DNA of 64,000 bases from Bacillota bacterium (GCA_023457355.1 JAEWLW010000075.1:6260-70259); one strand, 5' to 3'. Positions 1 to 8,576 are shown, counted from the first letter of the stretch. Program-made: numbers and translations. The notes: generated by a model not told the origin, from the sequence alone.

Positions 1-135
1 GTGTTGCTTGCAACCGATATCCGTATCGACAAATCACGTTTTGCGGGCAAACCGGTGGTAGAGCTTCCCATCAGCACGGTGATGAAATCACCCAAATCCG
101 TTATTACGTCCATCGCAAAAAAACTTGGCAAATGA
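1..135 (+). CDS. PTS fructose-type EIIB component, C-terminal end (partial)
   Basis: The frame is open from base 1 to a TGA at 133-135, so only the last 44 residues are in the window. They include ATDIRIDKSRFAGKPV, the C-terminal signature of fructose-family EIIB domains, which carry the phosphate from EIIA to the sugar on a Cys that lies upstream of the window. The gene stops 15 bases before the EIIC gene, consistent with one operon encoding separate EIIB and EIIC chains. The start, the phospho-Cys and any fused upstream domain cannot be seen. Confidence 0.75.
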   Translation: MLLATDIRIDKSRFAGKPVVELPISTVMKSPKSVITSIAKKLGK

Positions 136-150
136 GGGAGGAGTAGTACA

Positions 151-1272
151 ATGTCACTTATGGAAACAGTCAAAAAGAACGGCTGGAAGAAGCCGGTAAT
201 GACCGGTATTTCTTACATGATACCGATGGTCGTGGCCGGCGGTATTCTTGGCGCCATGGCAAAGGGCTTCGGGGGATATGCCATCGGTGGATTTTACGAT
301 ACCTCGGGCTGGGCAACCCCCTTTACCGGAATGTTGCCGTTTACATGGGGCGGCTTCTGGTGGGGCGTTAATATGCTCAGCAGTTATGCAATGGCGTTCG
401 CTGTAGCTGTCATGACCGCCGGTCTGGCGTATGCTATTGCGGGCCGTCCGGCCATTGTCCCCGCTTTTATTATTGGATATACCTGCGCGCAGTCCAAAGC
501 AGGCTTTCTTGGCGGCTTGCTCATGGGCTTCATTATCGGTTACTTTGTAGAGTGGATGAAGACCTGGAAGCTGCCCAAGTGGAGCAGCGGGCTGATGCCG
601 GTTCTCATTATACCCGTGGTCGCGACGTTTGTATGCGGCATGCTGTTCCTGTGCGTATTCTGCCAACCGCTGGCATGGCTTATGAATGGTTTCCAGCAGT
701 GGATTATGGGACTTAACGGCACATCGAGATTTATAATAGGCGCGGTCATCGGTGCCTGCATGGGCTTTGATATGGGCGGCCCTGTCAACAAGACTGCATC
801 CATGGCTGCAAATGCACTTGGCGCCGACGGAATCAGTGGTCCTATGTCCGCTAAGATCATCGGCGGCATGACGCCGCCCTGCGGTATCTTTGTCTCAACC
901 CTTATCGCGCCCGGGAAGTTCACCGATACTGAAAAGGATACGGCTATCACCGCGTTCCCCATGGGTCTGTGCTTTATCACAGAAGGCGTTCTTCCCTTTG
1001 CGGCCGCTGACCCGCTGCGTTTCATTCCTGCTTCGATGATCGGTTCCGGCCTTGCCGGCGGCATTGCGGTGGCTGCGGGCGTTGAATCGGTGGCGGGCCA
1101 CGGCGGTATCTTTGTATTCCCGATGATGGTCAATCCGATCATGGCGGTGGTTGCGCTTGTGGCCGGCTCTGTTGCTACCGGCGTTATTTACGCCATGATA
1201 AGGCGTCCGCTTTCCGAGTCCGCCTCTGCGGAAGAAGAAATCGTCGACATGGATTTAGATATTCAAATCTAA
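151..1272 (+). CDS. PTS fructose-type EIIC permease
   Basis: A 373-residue polytopic membrane protein. The N-terminus (WKKPVMTGISYMIPMVVAGG) and the long run of Gly/Ala-rich hydrophobic segments match fructose-family EIIC subunits, which form the sugar channel and present sugar for phosphorylation by EIIB. The segments GFDMGGPVNK and GMTPPCGI near the middle are typical of the substrate-binding region in this family. The start has a good Shine-Dalgarno (GGGAGGAG, about 7 bases upstream). EIIB lies immediately upstream; EIIA, HPr and EI lie downstream in the same direction. The transported sugar cannot be read from sequence. A strong hairpin plus T-run follows the stop codon, so the operon is probably partly terminated here. 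Confidence 0.9.
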   Translation: MSLMETVKKNGWKKPVMTGISYMIPMVVAGGILGAMAKGFGGYAIGGFYDTSGWATPFTGMLPFTWGGFWWGVNMLSSYAMAFAVAVMTAGLAYAIAGRPAIVPAFIIGYTCAQSKAGFLGGLLMGFIIGYFVEWMKTWKLPKWSSGLMPVLIIPVVATFVCGMLFLCVFCQPLAWLMNGFQQWIMGLNGTSRFIIGAVIGACMGFDMGGPVNKTASMAANALGADGISGPMSAKIIGGMTPPCGIFVSTLIAPGKFTDTEKDTAITAFPMGLCFITEGVLPFAAADPLRFIPASMIGSGLAGGIAVAAGVESVAGHGGIFVFPMMVNPIMAVVALVAGSVATGVIYAMIRRPLSESASAEEEIVDMDLDIQI

Positions 1273-1325
1273 CATTTTGGTTCATACGCAAAACTCAGAC
1301 AGGCGCTTCCCCGAAAAGTCTGGTC

Positions 1326-1361
1326 GGTGCGGAGGGGAAGCCCTCCGCACCGCTGTTTTTT
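1326..1361 (+). terminator. Intrinsic terminator inside the PTS operon
   Basis: A perfect 11-bp stem (GGTGCGGAGGG / CCCTCCGCACC) with a GAAG loop is followed by GCTGTTTTTT. It lies between the EIIC and aldolase genes, which run in the same direction. No convincing promoter is visible between it and the aldolase start, so it may act as a leaky terminator that lowers expression of the distal genes. Confidence 0.75.
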
Positions 1362-1424
1362 GGAGGGAATACCCGCACGGACAGATTCAATTTATGTGTA
1401 ACTTATGAGGAGTATGGTATAATT

Positions 1425-2300
1425 ATGTATGTTTCAATGAAGGCGATTCTGGACCATGCCAATAAATTTAATTACGCGGTCATGGCAATGAACAGCATCA
1501 ATATGGAGATGGCGCGCGCGGGAATTGAAGCCGCTGAAGAAATGCATTCTCCAATCATCATCCAGATGGGGCCCGGGCAGATGAAAAAGCACGCCCATAT
1601 GCCTGAAATGCTGCCCCTTGTCAAAGAGCTTGCAGATCGCGCCAGCGTCCCGGTATGCCTCAATATGGACCACGGCGCCAATTTTGAAGATATTGTGTCC
1701 TGCATTCAGGCAGGGTTCAGCAATGTTATGTTTGATGGCTCCTCGCTGCCGTTCGAAGAGAATGTCGCACGCACCGCCATCATCTGCGCGTTGGCACATG
1801 CCAGGGGCATCAGCGTGGAGGCGGAGCTCGGCCACGTCGGACAGGCAAACGACATGGATGACCTGAACGCCGACTTTTTAACCGATCCGGCAGTCGCTAA
1901 GGAATTTGTAGCGCGCACCGGCGTTGACGCCCTGGCAGTGGCAATAGGTACCGCGCACGGCGCTTATCCCAAGGGAAAGATACCCAAGCTCGATTTTGAG
2001 CGCCTGAGAGCGCTTAAAGATACATTGCAAATGCCTTTGGTTATGCACGGCGGGTCCGGCGCAGGCGCTGATAATATACATAAGGCTGTCGCGCGCGGCA
2101 TAAACAAGATAAATGTTTGCACCGACGCTTTCCAGGTGGCCAAGGATGCCATACTCGGCGCGCCTGCGTCGATGGATTATCTCGCGCTGTGCATGGAAGC
2201 CGAAAAGGCTGTCAAGATGTTTGTAAAGGACTATATCGGGATGATCGGTTCCGCGAACAGATTCACCTTTGAAAGCGGCGCCTGCACCAGCAAGGAATAA
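1425..2300 (+). CDS. Class II ketose-bisphosphate aldolase (fructose/tagatose/DKG-phosphate type)
   Basis: A 291-residue cytoplasmic TIM-barrel aldolase of the zinc-dependent class II family (FbaA, GatY/KbaY, IolJ). Visible hallmarks are NMDHGA with Asp82 (catalytic) and His83 (zinc ligand), VEAELGHVG at 131-139, GTAHGAY with zinc-ligand His178, and MHGGSGAG with His208 followed by the phosphate-binding loop. The expected reaction is cleavage of a ketose 1,6-bisphosphate, or of a 6-phospho-5-dehydro-2-deoxygluconate-like compound, to DHAP plus an aldehyde. A kinase resembling IolC and an RpiB/LacAB-type isomerase are encoded downstream, so it is probably a pathway-specific aldolase rather than the glycolytic one. 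The N-terminus MYVSMKAIL fits family starts; GAGGAG lies 12 bases upstream. Confidence 0.88.
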   Translation: MYVSMKAILDHANKFNYAVMAMNSINMEMARAGIEAAEEMHSPIIIQMGPGQMKKHAHMPEMLPLVKELADRASVPVCLNMDHGANFEDIVSCIQAGFSNVMFDGSSLPFEENVARTAIICALAHARGISVEAELGHVGQANDMDDLNADFLTDPAVAKEFVARTGVDALAVAIGTAHGAYPKGKIPKLDFERLRALKDTLQMPLVMHGGSGAGADNIHKAVARGINKINVCTDAFQVAKDAILGAPASMDYLALCMEAEKAVKMFVKDYIGMIGSANRFTFESGACTSKE

Positions 2301-2354
2301 ACGCTTGTAAAACTGCCATAAAAGCAAAACGTACAGTCGGGGGGCAATTCAGAT

Positions 2355-2933
2355 ATGGATCCTTTTGCATTAGGCTTTGTGGGTGTTGTGGCCGTCATCA
2401 TGGCCGCGAAATGGCTGTTCGAGTTTAAAATGTACCGCAGCAGCGTTTACAAGATGCTTTACAGCGGCTATACGGAATATCGTATGCGCAGAAAAAGCGT
2501 GCTTAGAATGTCGGAAAGCGTCGCCATGCAGGCGCGGTTTGGCGACTGCCGGCTGATATTTCAGGTGCTGCCTTCGGATTGCGTACCCACCTCGTTTGTA
2601 ACGGTGATATTGCGCAGCGGGTGCTATGTGTTCGGCGTTACAGGCAACGCGTCTCCCCAAAGGAATTCCTTGCAGGTATGCCGCCGTTTTTTTCAGGAGA
2701 ATATCGCCAAAAAGCTGGCGGATACCCGCTATCGGGGCGAAGCGCTGCCGGTTGCATACGCCTTAGTCGTAGCGGATTCCTCAAACATTGCACAGACCGA
2801 ATACATCGTGAAGCGCGGTGATATGATTACGTGGCTGGGGCGGCTTGATTCATTCCGGGAAAAAGTACTTTCCGCCGAGGATGTGCAGCATATCTTCAGC
2901 GTTGTGGCGAAGGAAGCTCTGGCGCAGGAATAG
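2355..2933 (+). CDS. Unknown membrane-anchored protein in the PTS operon, possibly divergent NERD-like
   Basis: A 192-residue protein I do not recognise with confidence. Residues 5-22 are a single hydrophobic segment (LGFVGVVAVIMAAKWLF), followed by a basic stretch and a soluble domain of about 150 residues. The segment around VLPSDCVPTSFVTVILRSG and the ending LSAEDVQHIFSVV loosely resemble NERD (nuclease-related) domains, but no clear catalytic D/E-x-K signature is visible. It is tightly placed between the aldolase and the PRD regulator, 10 bases before that gene's upstream ATG, so it is probably co-transcribed. A GGGG-rich Shine-Dalgarno precedes the ATG. Function unknown. Confidence 0.7.
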   Translation: MDPFALGFVGVVAVIMAAKWLFEFKMYRSSVYKMLYSGYTEYRMRRKSVLRMSESVAMQARFGDCRLIFQVLPSDCVPTSFVTVILRSGCYVFGVTGNASPQRNSLQVCRRFFQENIAKKLADTRYRGEALPVAYALVVADSSNIAQTEYIVKRGDMITWLGRLDSFREKVLSAEDVQHIFSVVAKEALAQE

Positions 2934-2960
2934 AACGTTTAAATGGGAGGGGGCGTTTGC

Positions 2961-4925
2961 GTGAACAAAAACAAGGAGCTTTATTATCAGGAAAAGATCC
3001 TTTTGCAGCTGCTCCCCGGTGGGGTAATGACCAACAAGCAGCTGGCGGAGGCGGTGGGGGTGACATCGCGCTCGGTACGGACCAAGCTGGAAATTATCGA
3101 AAGCTATCTCTCCGAGCACGATTTGGGAACCCTGGAGCGCAACTCCCGGGCAGGCGTACGCCTTATCGCCAGTGAGCCGCAGAAAAAGAAGCTTGCCCGC
3201 ATCTGCGGCGGTTCGCCGGGCTGGGGGTTCATCACCGGCCTTGAGCAGCGCAGGAACGAGATGATCCGCTGCATCTTCTGTATGAAAAAATCTGACATTT
3301 TGACGATAGCGGGCCTTGCGGAAAAGATGTATCTCAGTATTCCCACCGCAAAAAGGTGCTTTGACCAGACGGTGGAATGGTTTGCCCAGTGGCATATCGA
3401 CGTTCGCACGGTGCGCAACCGCGGGATAACCGTCACCTGCCTGGAAACGGACTACCGCAAAGCCATACGCAGTTTTATCAGGGCGCATTACGGCGAAAAT
3501 CTGGAGGCGGCGGTCAAGCTGTTTTTTCCCGGCCTCGATTCTGCGCTGATACGCAAACAGCTTATTCGCGTTGAGGAACGCTGGCGCCTTGAATTCAGCG
3601 ACTATTCCCTGCAGGATATCTGGCTTTTTCTCTGCATAGCGGTATACCGCACCCAGGTGGGTTGCCCCATCACCGAATTTGCCGCGGGTAATTATAACTA
3701 TCTTTCTAAAAACAGGGAATACGATTTTTCACTGGCAGTATTTGAAGCGATAGCCCAACAGCGGCAGATCGTGATACCCATTCCGGAAGCTGCGCGTCTG
3801 GCAGAGATAATCCTCTGTTCAAACGTCGTTTCGGAGCCTGAGGATACGCGACAAAATAACATATGGCTTTATGAAGAGAAGTTCAAGGAATTCGTCCGGC
3901 AACTCATCGAATGCATGAGCGTGGTTCTGGGTGAGGACTTCAATAATGACGAATCGCTTTACAATGGCCTTTTGAGCCATCTGCGGCCGGCAATTTTCAG
4001 GATGCGCTACGGCTATATGCGTGAGGACAATACCCTTTCCTATATTAAAAACGAATATAAGCATGTGTATCGGGCCGCATGGTCCACCATTCCGTTGTTT
4101 GAAAAATACTTTGACATCAAGGTGACCGATGCCGAACTGGTCTGCATTGCGCTGTATGTGCAGGTGGCGTTGGAGCGGCGGAAAAAGCCGTTCAGGGCGG
4201 CGCTGGTGACAACGCGTGGCAACGGGTATACACAGCTTTTATGCATACGCCTGAAAAAGGCTTTTCCCAGTGCAGCTGTGCTGGATGTCATGCGGCAGCA
4301 GGACTTTAAGGCGCAGAGCCTCTCGGAATATGACGTTATATTTACCACCTCCGGCACGCTGCCGGAACAGGGCGTTGTGATAAGGGTGCCCGATGTGCTT
4401 TCTGATGAGGTGGAACTGAGCCTGAAGCGCAGGGTGCAAAAGCTTTTGGAAAATCAAGCGGCGGGAGAAATCATGAACCCCGCGTGTTTCCCGCTGCTCA
4501 GCCCGGAACTCATGCTGATCCAAAGCGAAATGTCCGGCAAAGATGAGATACTGCGGGCAATGACCAGCCTTTTGGAGGAACGCGGCTATGTGAGCGACGG
4601 CTATTATCAGACCGTCATTGAAAGGGAAGCGGTCACCTCCACCGCCATCGGAAACGGTGTGGCCATCCCGCACGGATATGCCTCGGGTGTCAATCAGCCG
4701 AAGGTGTGCGTATGTACGCTGAGAAAACCTATTCTCTGGGATCATGAGATGGTGGATGTCATCTTTATGCTGGCAGTCAGAATGAACACCCTTGATGACT
4801 TGAAAGACATTCAGCTTTTTTATAAATCCTTTATCAAGCTCACGGATACCGACGAAAAAGTCGCCATTTTACGTAAAATTGAAACCGGCGCGCAAATGTA
4901 TAAGTATTTGATTGGTTGGAGGTAA
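2961..4925 (+). CDS. PRD-domain transcriptional activator/antiterminator with EIIA domain (ManR/LicR/MtlR type)
   Basis: A DNA-binding regulator of about 654 residues controlled by PTS phosphorylation. It begins with a winged HTH (TNKQLAEAVGVTSRSVRTKL), then a second HTH (ILTIAGLAEKMYLSIPTAKR), PRD regions (including HLRPAIFRMRYGY and LFEKYFDIKVTDAELVCIAL), an EIIB-like Rossmann segment and a C-terminal fructose-type EIIA domain with its phospho-His in GNGVAIPHGYASG. The EIIB-like loop reads VTTRGNGYT and lacks the usual phospho-Cys. I chose GTG at 2961 because GGAGGGGG ends 7 bases before it; an in-frame ATG at 2943 overlaps that Shine-Dalgarno. It is predicted to activate this operon when its PTS substrate is present. 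Confidence 0.87.
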   Translation: MNKNKELYYQEKILLQLLPGGVMTNKQLAEAVGVTSRSVRTKLEIIESYLSEHDLGTLERNSRAGVRLIASEPQKKKLARICGGSPGWGFITGLEQRRNEMIRCIFCMKKSDILTIAGLAEKMYLSIPTAKRCFDQTVEWFAQWHIDVRTVRNRGITVTCLETDYRKAIRSFIRAHYGENLEAAVKLFFPGLDSALIRKQLIRVEERWRLEFSDYSLQDIWLFLCIAVYRTQVGCPITEFAAGNYNYLSKNREYDFSLAVFEAIAQQRQIVIPIPEAARLAEIILCSNVVSEPEDTRQNNIWLYEEKFKEFVRQLIECMSVVLGEDFNNDESLYNGLLSHLRPAIFRMRYGYMREDNTLSYIKNEYKHVYRAAWSTIPLFEKYFDIKVTDAELVCIALYVQVALERRKKPFRAALVTTRGNGYTQLLCIRLKKAFPSAAVLDVMRQQDFKAQSLSEYDVIFTTSGTLPEQGVVIRVPDVLSDEVELSLKRRVQKLLENQAAGEIMNPACFPLLSPELMLIQSEMSGKDEILRAMTSLLEERGYVSDGYYQTVIEREAVTSTAIGNGVAIPHGYASGVNQPKVCVCTLRKPILWDHEMVDVIFMLAVRMNTLDDLKDIQLFYKSFIKLTDTDEKVAILRKIETGAQMYKYLIGWR

Positions 4926-4930
4926 CTTAC

Positions 4931-5446
4931 ATGACGGTCCTGGATATTTTAGACGAGAGAATCGTCGATCTGGATATGGATGTGAAGAGCAAAGACGAGG
5001 CGATTCGGCGTCTGAGCGCTCATCTGAAAGAAGTCGGCTACATCGCAGACGTCGACGAATTTGTATCCGACATTTATCAGCGCGAGAGCGAAGGGCGCAC
5101 CGGAATAGGGGAGGGCGTTGCTATCCCGCACGGAAAATCCGATTCCGTCAAAAATCTGGGCATTGCGGTGGGCAGGTGCCGAAGGGCTGTGGCGTGGGAA
5201 TCGCTCGACGGCAAGCCGGTTGATATTATCTTTCTTTTCTGTATTTCAAAAAATAAATACGATGCGCAGCATCTCAAGACCATCGGAGACCTTGCCGCCA
5301 GGCTGGGGCGGGGCAACACCATTGCAAAACTGCGCGCGATGCGTACCTTCTCCGATTTGCTTGAGGCCTTCGAGGACTGCCCACAGGTGAGCGCCCGGGA
5401 TATGGAGGAGCTTTCGGAGGATATTGATATCAAAATTCAGAACTGA
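4931..5446 (+). CDS. PTS fructose-type EIIA component
   Basis: A 171-residue soluble EIIA. The phospho-accepting His67 sits in GEGVAIPHGK, the fructose/mannitol EIIA signature, and RTGIGEGVAIPHGK aligns closely with this family. It should accept phosphate from HPr (encoded next) and pass it to the EIIB at the window start. The ATG at 4931 is preceded by GGAGG at 4918-4922, which overlaps the end of the regulator gene; the TTG at 4916 lies within that Shine-Dalgarno and is unlikely to be used. The residues after the EIIA fold (near 155-171) are acidic and of no obvious function. Confidence 0.9.
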   Translation: MTVLDILDERIVDLDMDVKSKDEAIRRLSAHLKEVGYIADVDEFVSDIYQRESEGRTGIGEGVAIPHGKSDSVKNLGIAVGRCRRAVAWESLDGKPVDIIFLFCISKNKYDAQHLKTIGDLAARLGRGNTIAKLRAMRTFSDLLEAFEDCPQVSARDMEELSEDIDIKIQN

Positions 5447-5465
5447 TACGAATGGCCGATAAAGC

Positions 5466-5531
5466 GGTAAAATGGTTGGCGCAATACTTTTTACCGGCCG
5501 TGCAAGCGGGTGCAGGCGGGTCTGCACCCGC
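5466..5531. other. Two hairpins between EIIA and HPr genes
   Basis: The 189-base gap holds a GGTAAAA...TTTTACC inverted repeat (about 5466-5494) and then a perfect 10-bp stem GCGGGTGCAG/CTGCACCCGC (5506-5531) with a 6-base loop. No T-run follows, so these look like mRNA processing or stability structures rather than terminators. Confidence 0.5.
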
Positions 5532-5635
5532 CAAAGGCGGCGCAGAATGGCGGAAAAACACGCCAAGGCTGCTGCTGTTTTATTGGATATGCGTATGAAG
5601 CCTTTTGGCGGAAATTGAAGGGAGATGAACCGATC

Positions 5636-5905
5636 ATGGTGAAGGAAAATGTTATTGTAACCAGCCCGTCAGGGCTTCATATGCGCCCGGCAAACATATT
5701 GGCGCAGCTGGCTTCGCAGTGCTCCTCAAGCATCACAATAACTGCCGGGGACAAAGTGGTAAACCCCAAGAGCCTGCTGATGCTGATGGCAGCGGCTATC
5801 CCCTGTGGCGCCGAGGTGATGGTAACCTGCGAAGGCGCCGAGGAGGAGAAGGACCTCAAGACCATCATAGAAGCGATCAAGAGCGGATTGGGTGAGCTGC
5901 AATGA
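5636..5905 (+). CDS. ptsH: Phosphocarrier protein HPr
   Basis: An 89-residue HPr, normal length. His15 in SGLHMRPA is the site phosphorylated by enzyme I, and Ser46 in NPKSLLML is the regulatory HPr kinase site of Gram-positives, so this is a bona fide HPr rather than a Crh-like paralogue lacking His15. I place the start at the ATG of MVKENVIV, which has GGGAG upstream; the open frame extends further 5' but that part is not HPr-like. The stop overlaps the enzyme I start (ATGA), indicating translational coupling. Confidence 0.93.
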   Translation: MVKENVIVTSPSGLHMRPANILAQLASQCSSSITITAGDKVVNPKSLLMLMAAAIPCGAEVMVTCEGAEEEKDLKTIIEAIKSGLGELQ

Positions 5906-7539
5906 AGGAGCTGCGAGTTGAGAGTCCCGCCTCCCCGGGCATCGTGGCGGGCAGGGCCTTTGTGGTTAAAAAGGCGCAAATTGCCGTTGAGACCTATGGT
6001 TATTCCGACCCTCAGGCTGAAAAGGCTAAATTTTCCGCCGCGGTGAAAGTTGTGACGGAAGGCCTGAAAGAAGCCGCGAAGGGTTCCGAGATATTTGCCG
6101 CGCACATGGATCTGGTGCAGGACTTTGCACTGCGCGACAATGTGGAGCGCCTCATCACCGCCGAGCACAAAAACGCGCAGGAGGCGGCGGCCGAAAGCTG
6201 CGACCTTTTTGCCAATATGTTTTTGGCGACGGATAACGCGTTGATGCAAGCGCGCGCGGCCGACCTGCGTGATATCCGCGCCAAGCTGCTTCTGGCGATG
6301 CAGGGCATCAGCGTGAATCCATTTGAAGGGATGAAAGCACCCGGCATCGTTGTCGCCGAGGATCTCTCTCCCTCTGACACCATCAGCATGGACCGTTCGC
6401 TGGTGCTGGGCATGGTCACTCAGTCCGGCGGCGTGACCAGCCACGTTGCCATCATCGCCAAAACACTGGGCCTGCCGGCTCTGGTGGGTGTGACGGGCCT
6501 AATGGAAAGCGTTAATGGCGGTGAGCAGGTTATTCTGGACGCCGACGACGGCAGGCTTATTATCTCACCCGACGCGGGAACCGGCAAAGCTTATGCGGTG
6601 CGCATTGACGAATCCAACCGCCGCCGCAGCGAACTGGCGAAGCTTAAAGGGCTGCCTGCCGTCACATCCGACGGCGTGACGGTGGAGCTTGGCGCGAACG
6701 TCGGTAACGTCGACGATATTCTTGCCGCTAAGGAATTCGGCTTTGACGGCATAGGCCTGTTCAGAACGGAGTTTTTGTACATGGAAAACACCCATTTCCC
6801 GACGGAGGAAGAGCAGTTCGCCGTCTACCGTCAGGCACTGCTGGCAGCCCAAAAGTCGGTTATCATCCGCACGCTGGATATCGGTGGCGACAAGAGTCTT
6901 CCGTACTATGAATTCGAAAAGGAGGAGAACCCCTTTTTGGGTCTACGCGCTATTCGGCTGTGCTTTGCGCTGCCGGAGGTTTTTAAAACGCAGCTTCGCG
7001 CGCTGCTGCGTGCCAGCGTTTTCGGCACGCTGCGCATCATGTATCCCATGATCATATCGGTGGCGGAAGTTGAAAGGGCAAACGCATTTTTAGCGCAGTG
7101 CAAACAGGAACTTGATGCCGAAAAGAAACCCTACGATAAAAACGTTCAGGTCGGTATCATGGTGGAGACCCCTGCCGCGGTTCTATGTGCGCCTGAGCTT
7201 GCCCGCAAGGTGGATTTTTTCAGCATCGGCACCAACGACCTGACGCAGTATATCACCGCAGCCGACCGCGGCAACAAGCGTATCGCGCACCTGTACGACA
7301 GCAAAAACCCGGCTGTGCTGCGCGCCATCAAACAAGTGATCGCCGCGGGGCACGCCGCAGGCATAAAGGTGGGCATGTGCGGTGAGTTCGCCTCCGACGA
7401 ATCGGCGGTGCCGTTGCTGCTGGGCATGGGGCTTGATGAGTTCAGCATGTCGGCCGGCAGAATAAACTGGGTCAAGGCGCAGATACGCGCGTTAAGCTTT
7501 GCCGAAGCCCAAAGCTCAGAGGCGGTCAGAAATATCTGA
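5902..7539 (+). CDS. ptsI: PTS enzyme I (phosphoenolpyruvate-protein phosphotransferase)
   Basis: A 545-residue enzyme I of near full family length (about 570). It autophosphorylates from PEP on His181 (GGVTSHVAIIAKTLG) and donates to HPr. Further landmarks are the SPGIVAGRAF N-terminus, the PEP-binding barrel with IGLFRTEFLYM and RTLDIGGDKSLPY, and the catalytic region MCGEFASDESAVPLLLGMG with its Cys. Its ATG overlaps the HPr stop. Finding EI, HPr, EIIA and EIIBC in one run means the whole phosphorelay for this sugar is encoded here. It may be the only general EI of the organism or a dedicated copy; the window cannot tell. Confidence 0.95.
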   Translation: MKELRVESPASPGIVAGRAFVVKKAQIAVETYGYSDPQAEKAKFSAAVKVVTEGLKEAAKGSEIFAAHMDLVQDFALRDNVERLITAEHKNAQEAAAESCDLFANMFLATDNALMQARAADLRDIRAKLLLAMQGISVNPFEGMKAPGIVVAEDLSPSDTISMDRSLVLGMVTQSGGVTSHVAIIAKTLGLPALVGVTGLMESVNGGEQVILDADDGRLIISPDAGTGKAYAVRIDESNRRRSELAKLKGLPAVTSDGVTVELGANVGNVDDILAAKEFGFDGIGLFRTEFLYMENTHFPTEEEQFAVYRQALLAAQKSVIIRTLDIGGDKSLPYYEFEKEENPFLGLRAIRLCFALPEVFKTQLRALLRASVFGTLRIMYPMIISVAEVERANAFLAQCKQELDAEKKPYDKNVQVGIMVETPAAVLCAPELARKVDFFSIGTNDLTQYITAADRGNKRIAHLYDSKNPAVLRAIKQVIAAGHAAGIKVGMCGEFASDESAVPLLLGMGLDEFSMSAGRINWVKAQIRALSFAEAQSSEAVRNI

Positions 7540-7558
7540 TTGCAAAAGGGGAACAGCT

Positions 7559-8574
7559 ATGACGCATATCACATTTAACACCGAAAAGCCCTTTGATATG
7601 ATCCTGCTGGGGCGCGTCGCGATCGACCTCAACCCTGTAGACGCCTATAAAACACTTGCCGAAAGCGCGGTCTATAAAAAATACGTCGGGGGCTCGCCCG
7701 CAAATATTGCCGTCGGACTTTCCGCCTGGGGAAAAAGTGCGGCTTTTTCGCCCGGGTTTCCGACGACAGGTTCGGCGAATTTGTGGTGAATTTTTTCCGC
7801 GATGAGCATATCGATGTTTCGCACATCAAACACTGTGAAAGCGGTGAAAAGCTGGGACTGACTTTTACTGAAATATTGAGTCCCACCGAGAGCAACATTC
7901 TGATGTATCGCAGCGGCATCGCCGACCTTTCACTGTCGCCTGGGGATATCGACGAGGACTATCTCGCGCAGTCAAGGGCGCTCTTAATCTCCGGAACAGC
8001 GCTGGCGGCAAGTCCCTCGCGCGAAGCGGCGCTCAAAGCGGCAGCACTGGCGAAAAAGCATGGTGTGCGGATTATATTTGACATTGATTACCGCCCCTAT
8101 AATTGGAAAAGCGAAGAGGAAACCTCAGTTTACTATTCCATCGTCGCGCATGAGAGCGACGTTATCCTGGGTTCCCGCGAGGAATATGATCTGACTGAGT
8201 GCTTTCTCGGGCTTGACGGCTCCGATAAAAGCAGTGCCGGGTATTGGTGCACACAGCGAGCCGCCGTCGTTGTGATCAAGCATGGCAAGCAGGGCTCCAC
8301 CGCATACACCGGGGACGGAGGCGCTTATTCCGTCCGCCCCTTCCCGGTGAAGGCATTAAAGAGCTTCGGCGGCGGCGACGGGTATGCTTCCGCTTTTCTG
8401 TGGGGGTTATTAAACGGCGAAACGCTGCCGGCGTGCCTGGAACTGGGCTCGGCGTCGGCTTCGATGCTGGTTGCAGCGCACGGATGCAGTCCGTTCATGC
8501 CGACGGAGCCGCAGCTCAGAGAATTTATACGCAGCGAAAAAGAAGAATACGGCGAAATGATTGCGAGGGTATGA
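7559..8574 (+). pseudogene. iolC: IolC-like PfkB-family sugar kinase, interrupted by a -1 frameshift
   Basis: The two halves together match 5-dehydro-2-deoxygluconokinase (IolC). The N-terminus has FDMILLGRVAIDLNPV and YVGGSPANIAVGLS; the second half, in another frame, has VNFFRDEHIDVSHI, GLTFTEILSPTESNILMYR and the catalytic region SFGGGDGYASAF (usual form GAGDS, Asp kept). The frame breaks at the A run 7732-7736. One additional A would restore a continuous protein of about 338 residues, the IolC length; without it translation stops at 7789. The zero-frame reads G GGA AAA at the break, a slippery-type heptamer, so a sequencing error, a true mutation and programmed -1 frameshifting are all possible. 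The restart ATG at 7783 is not a natural start. Downstream reductase start is 2 bases after the stop. Confidence 0.85.
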
Positions 8575-8576
8575 TT

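Noticed and set aside
5510..5635. N-terminal extension of HPr
   Set aside because: The 42 residues are Gly/Arg-rich, overlap a hairpin and do not resemble HPr; the ATG at 5636 gives the normal 89-residue protein.
7783..8574. Second half of the kinase as an independent gene with its own ATG
   Set aside because: The ATG at 7783 has no ribosome site and lies within conserved IolC sequence; the simplest reading is one gene with a frameshift.
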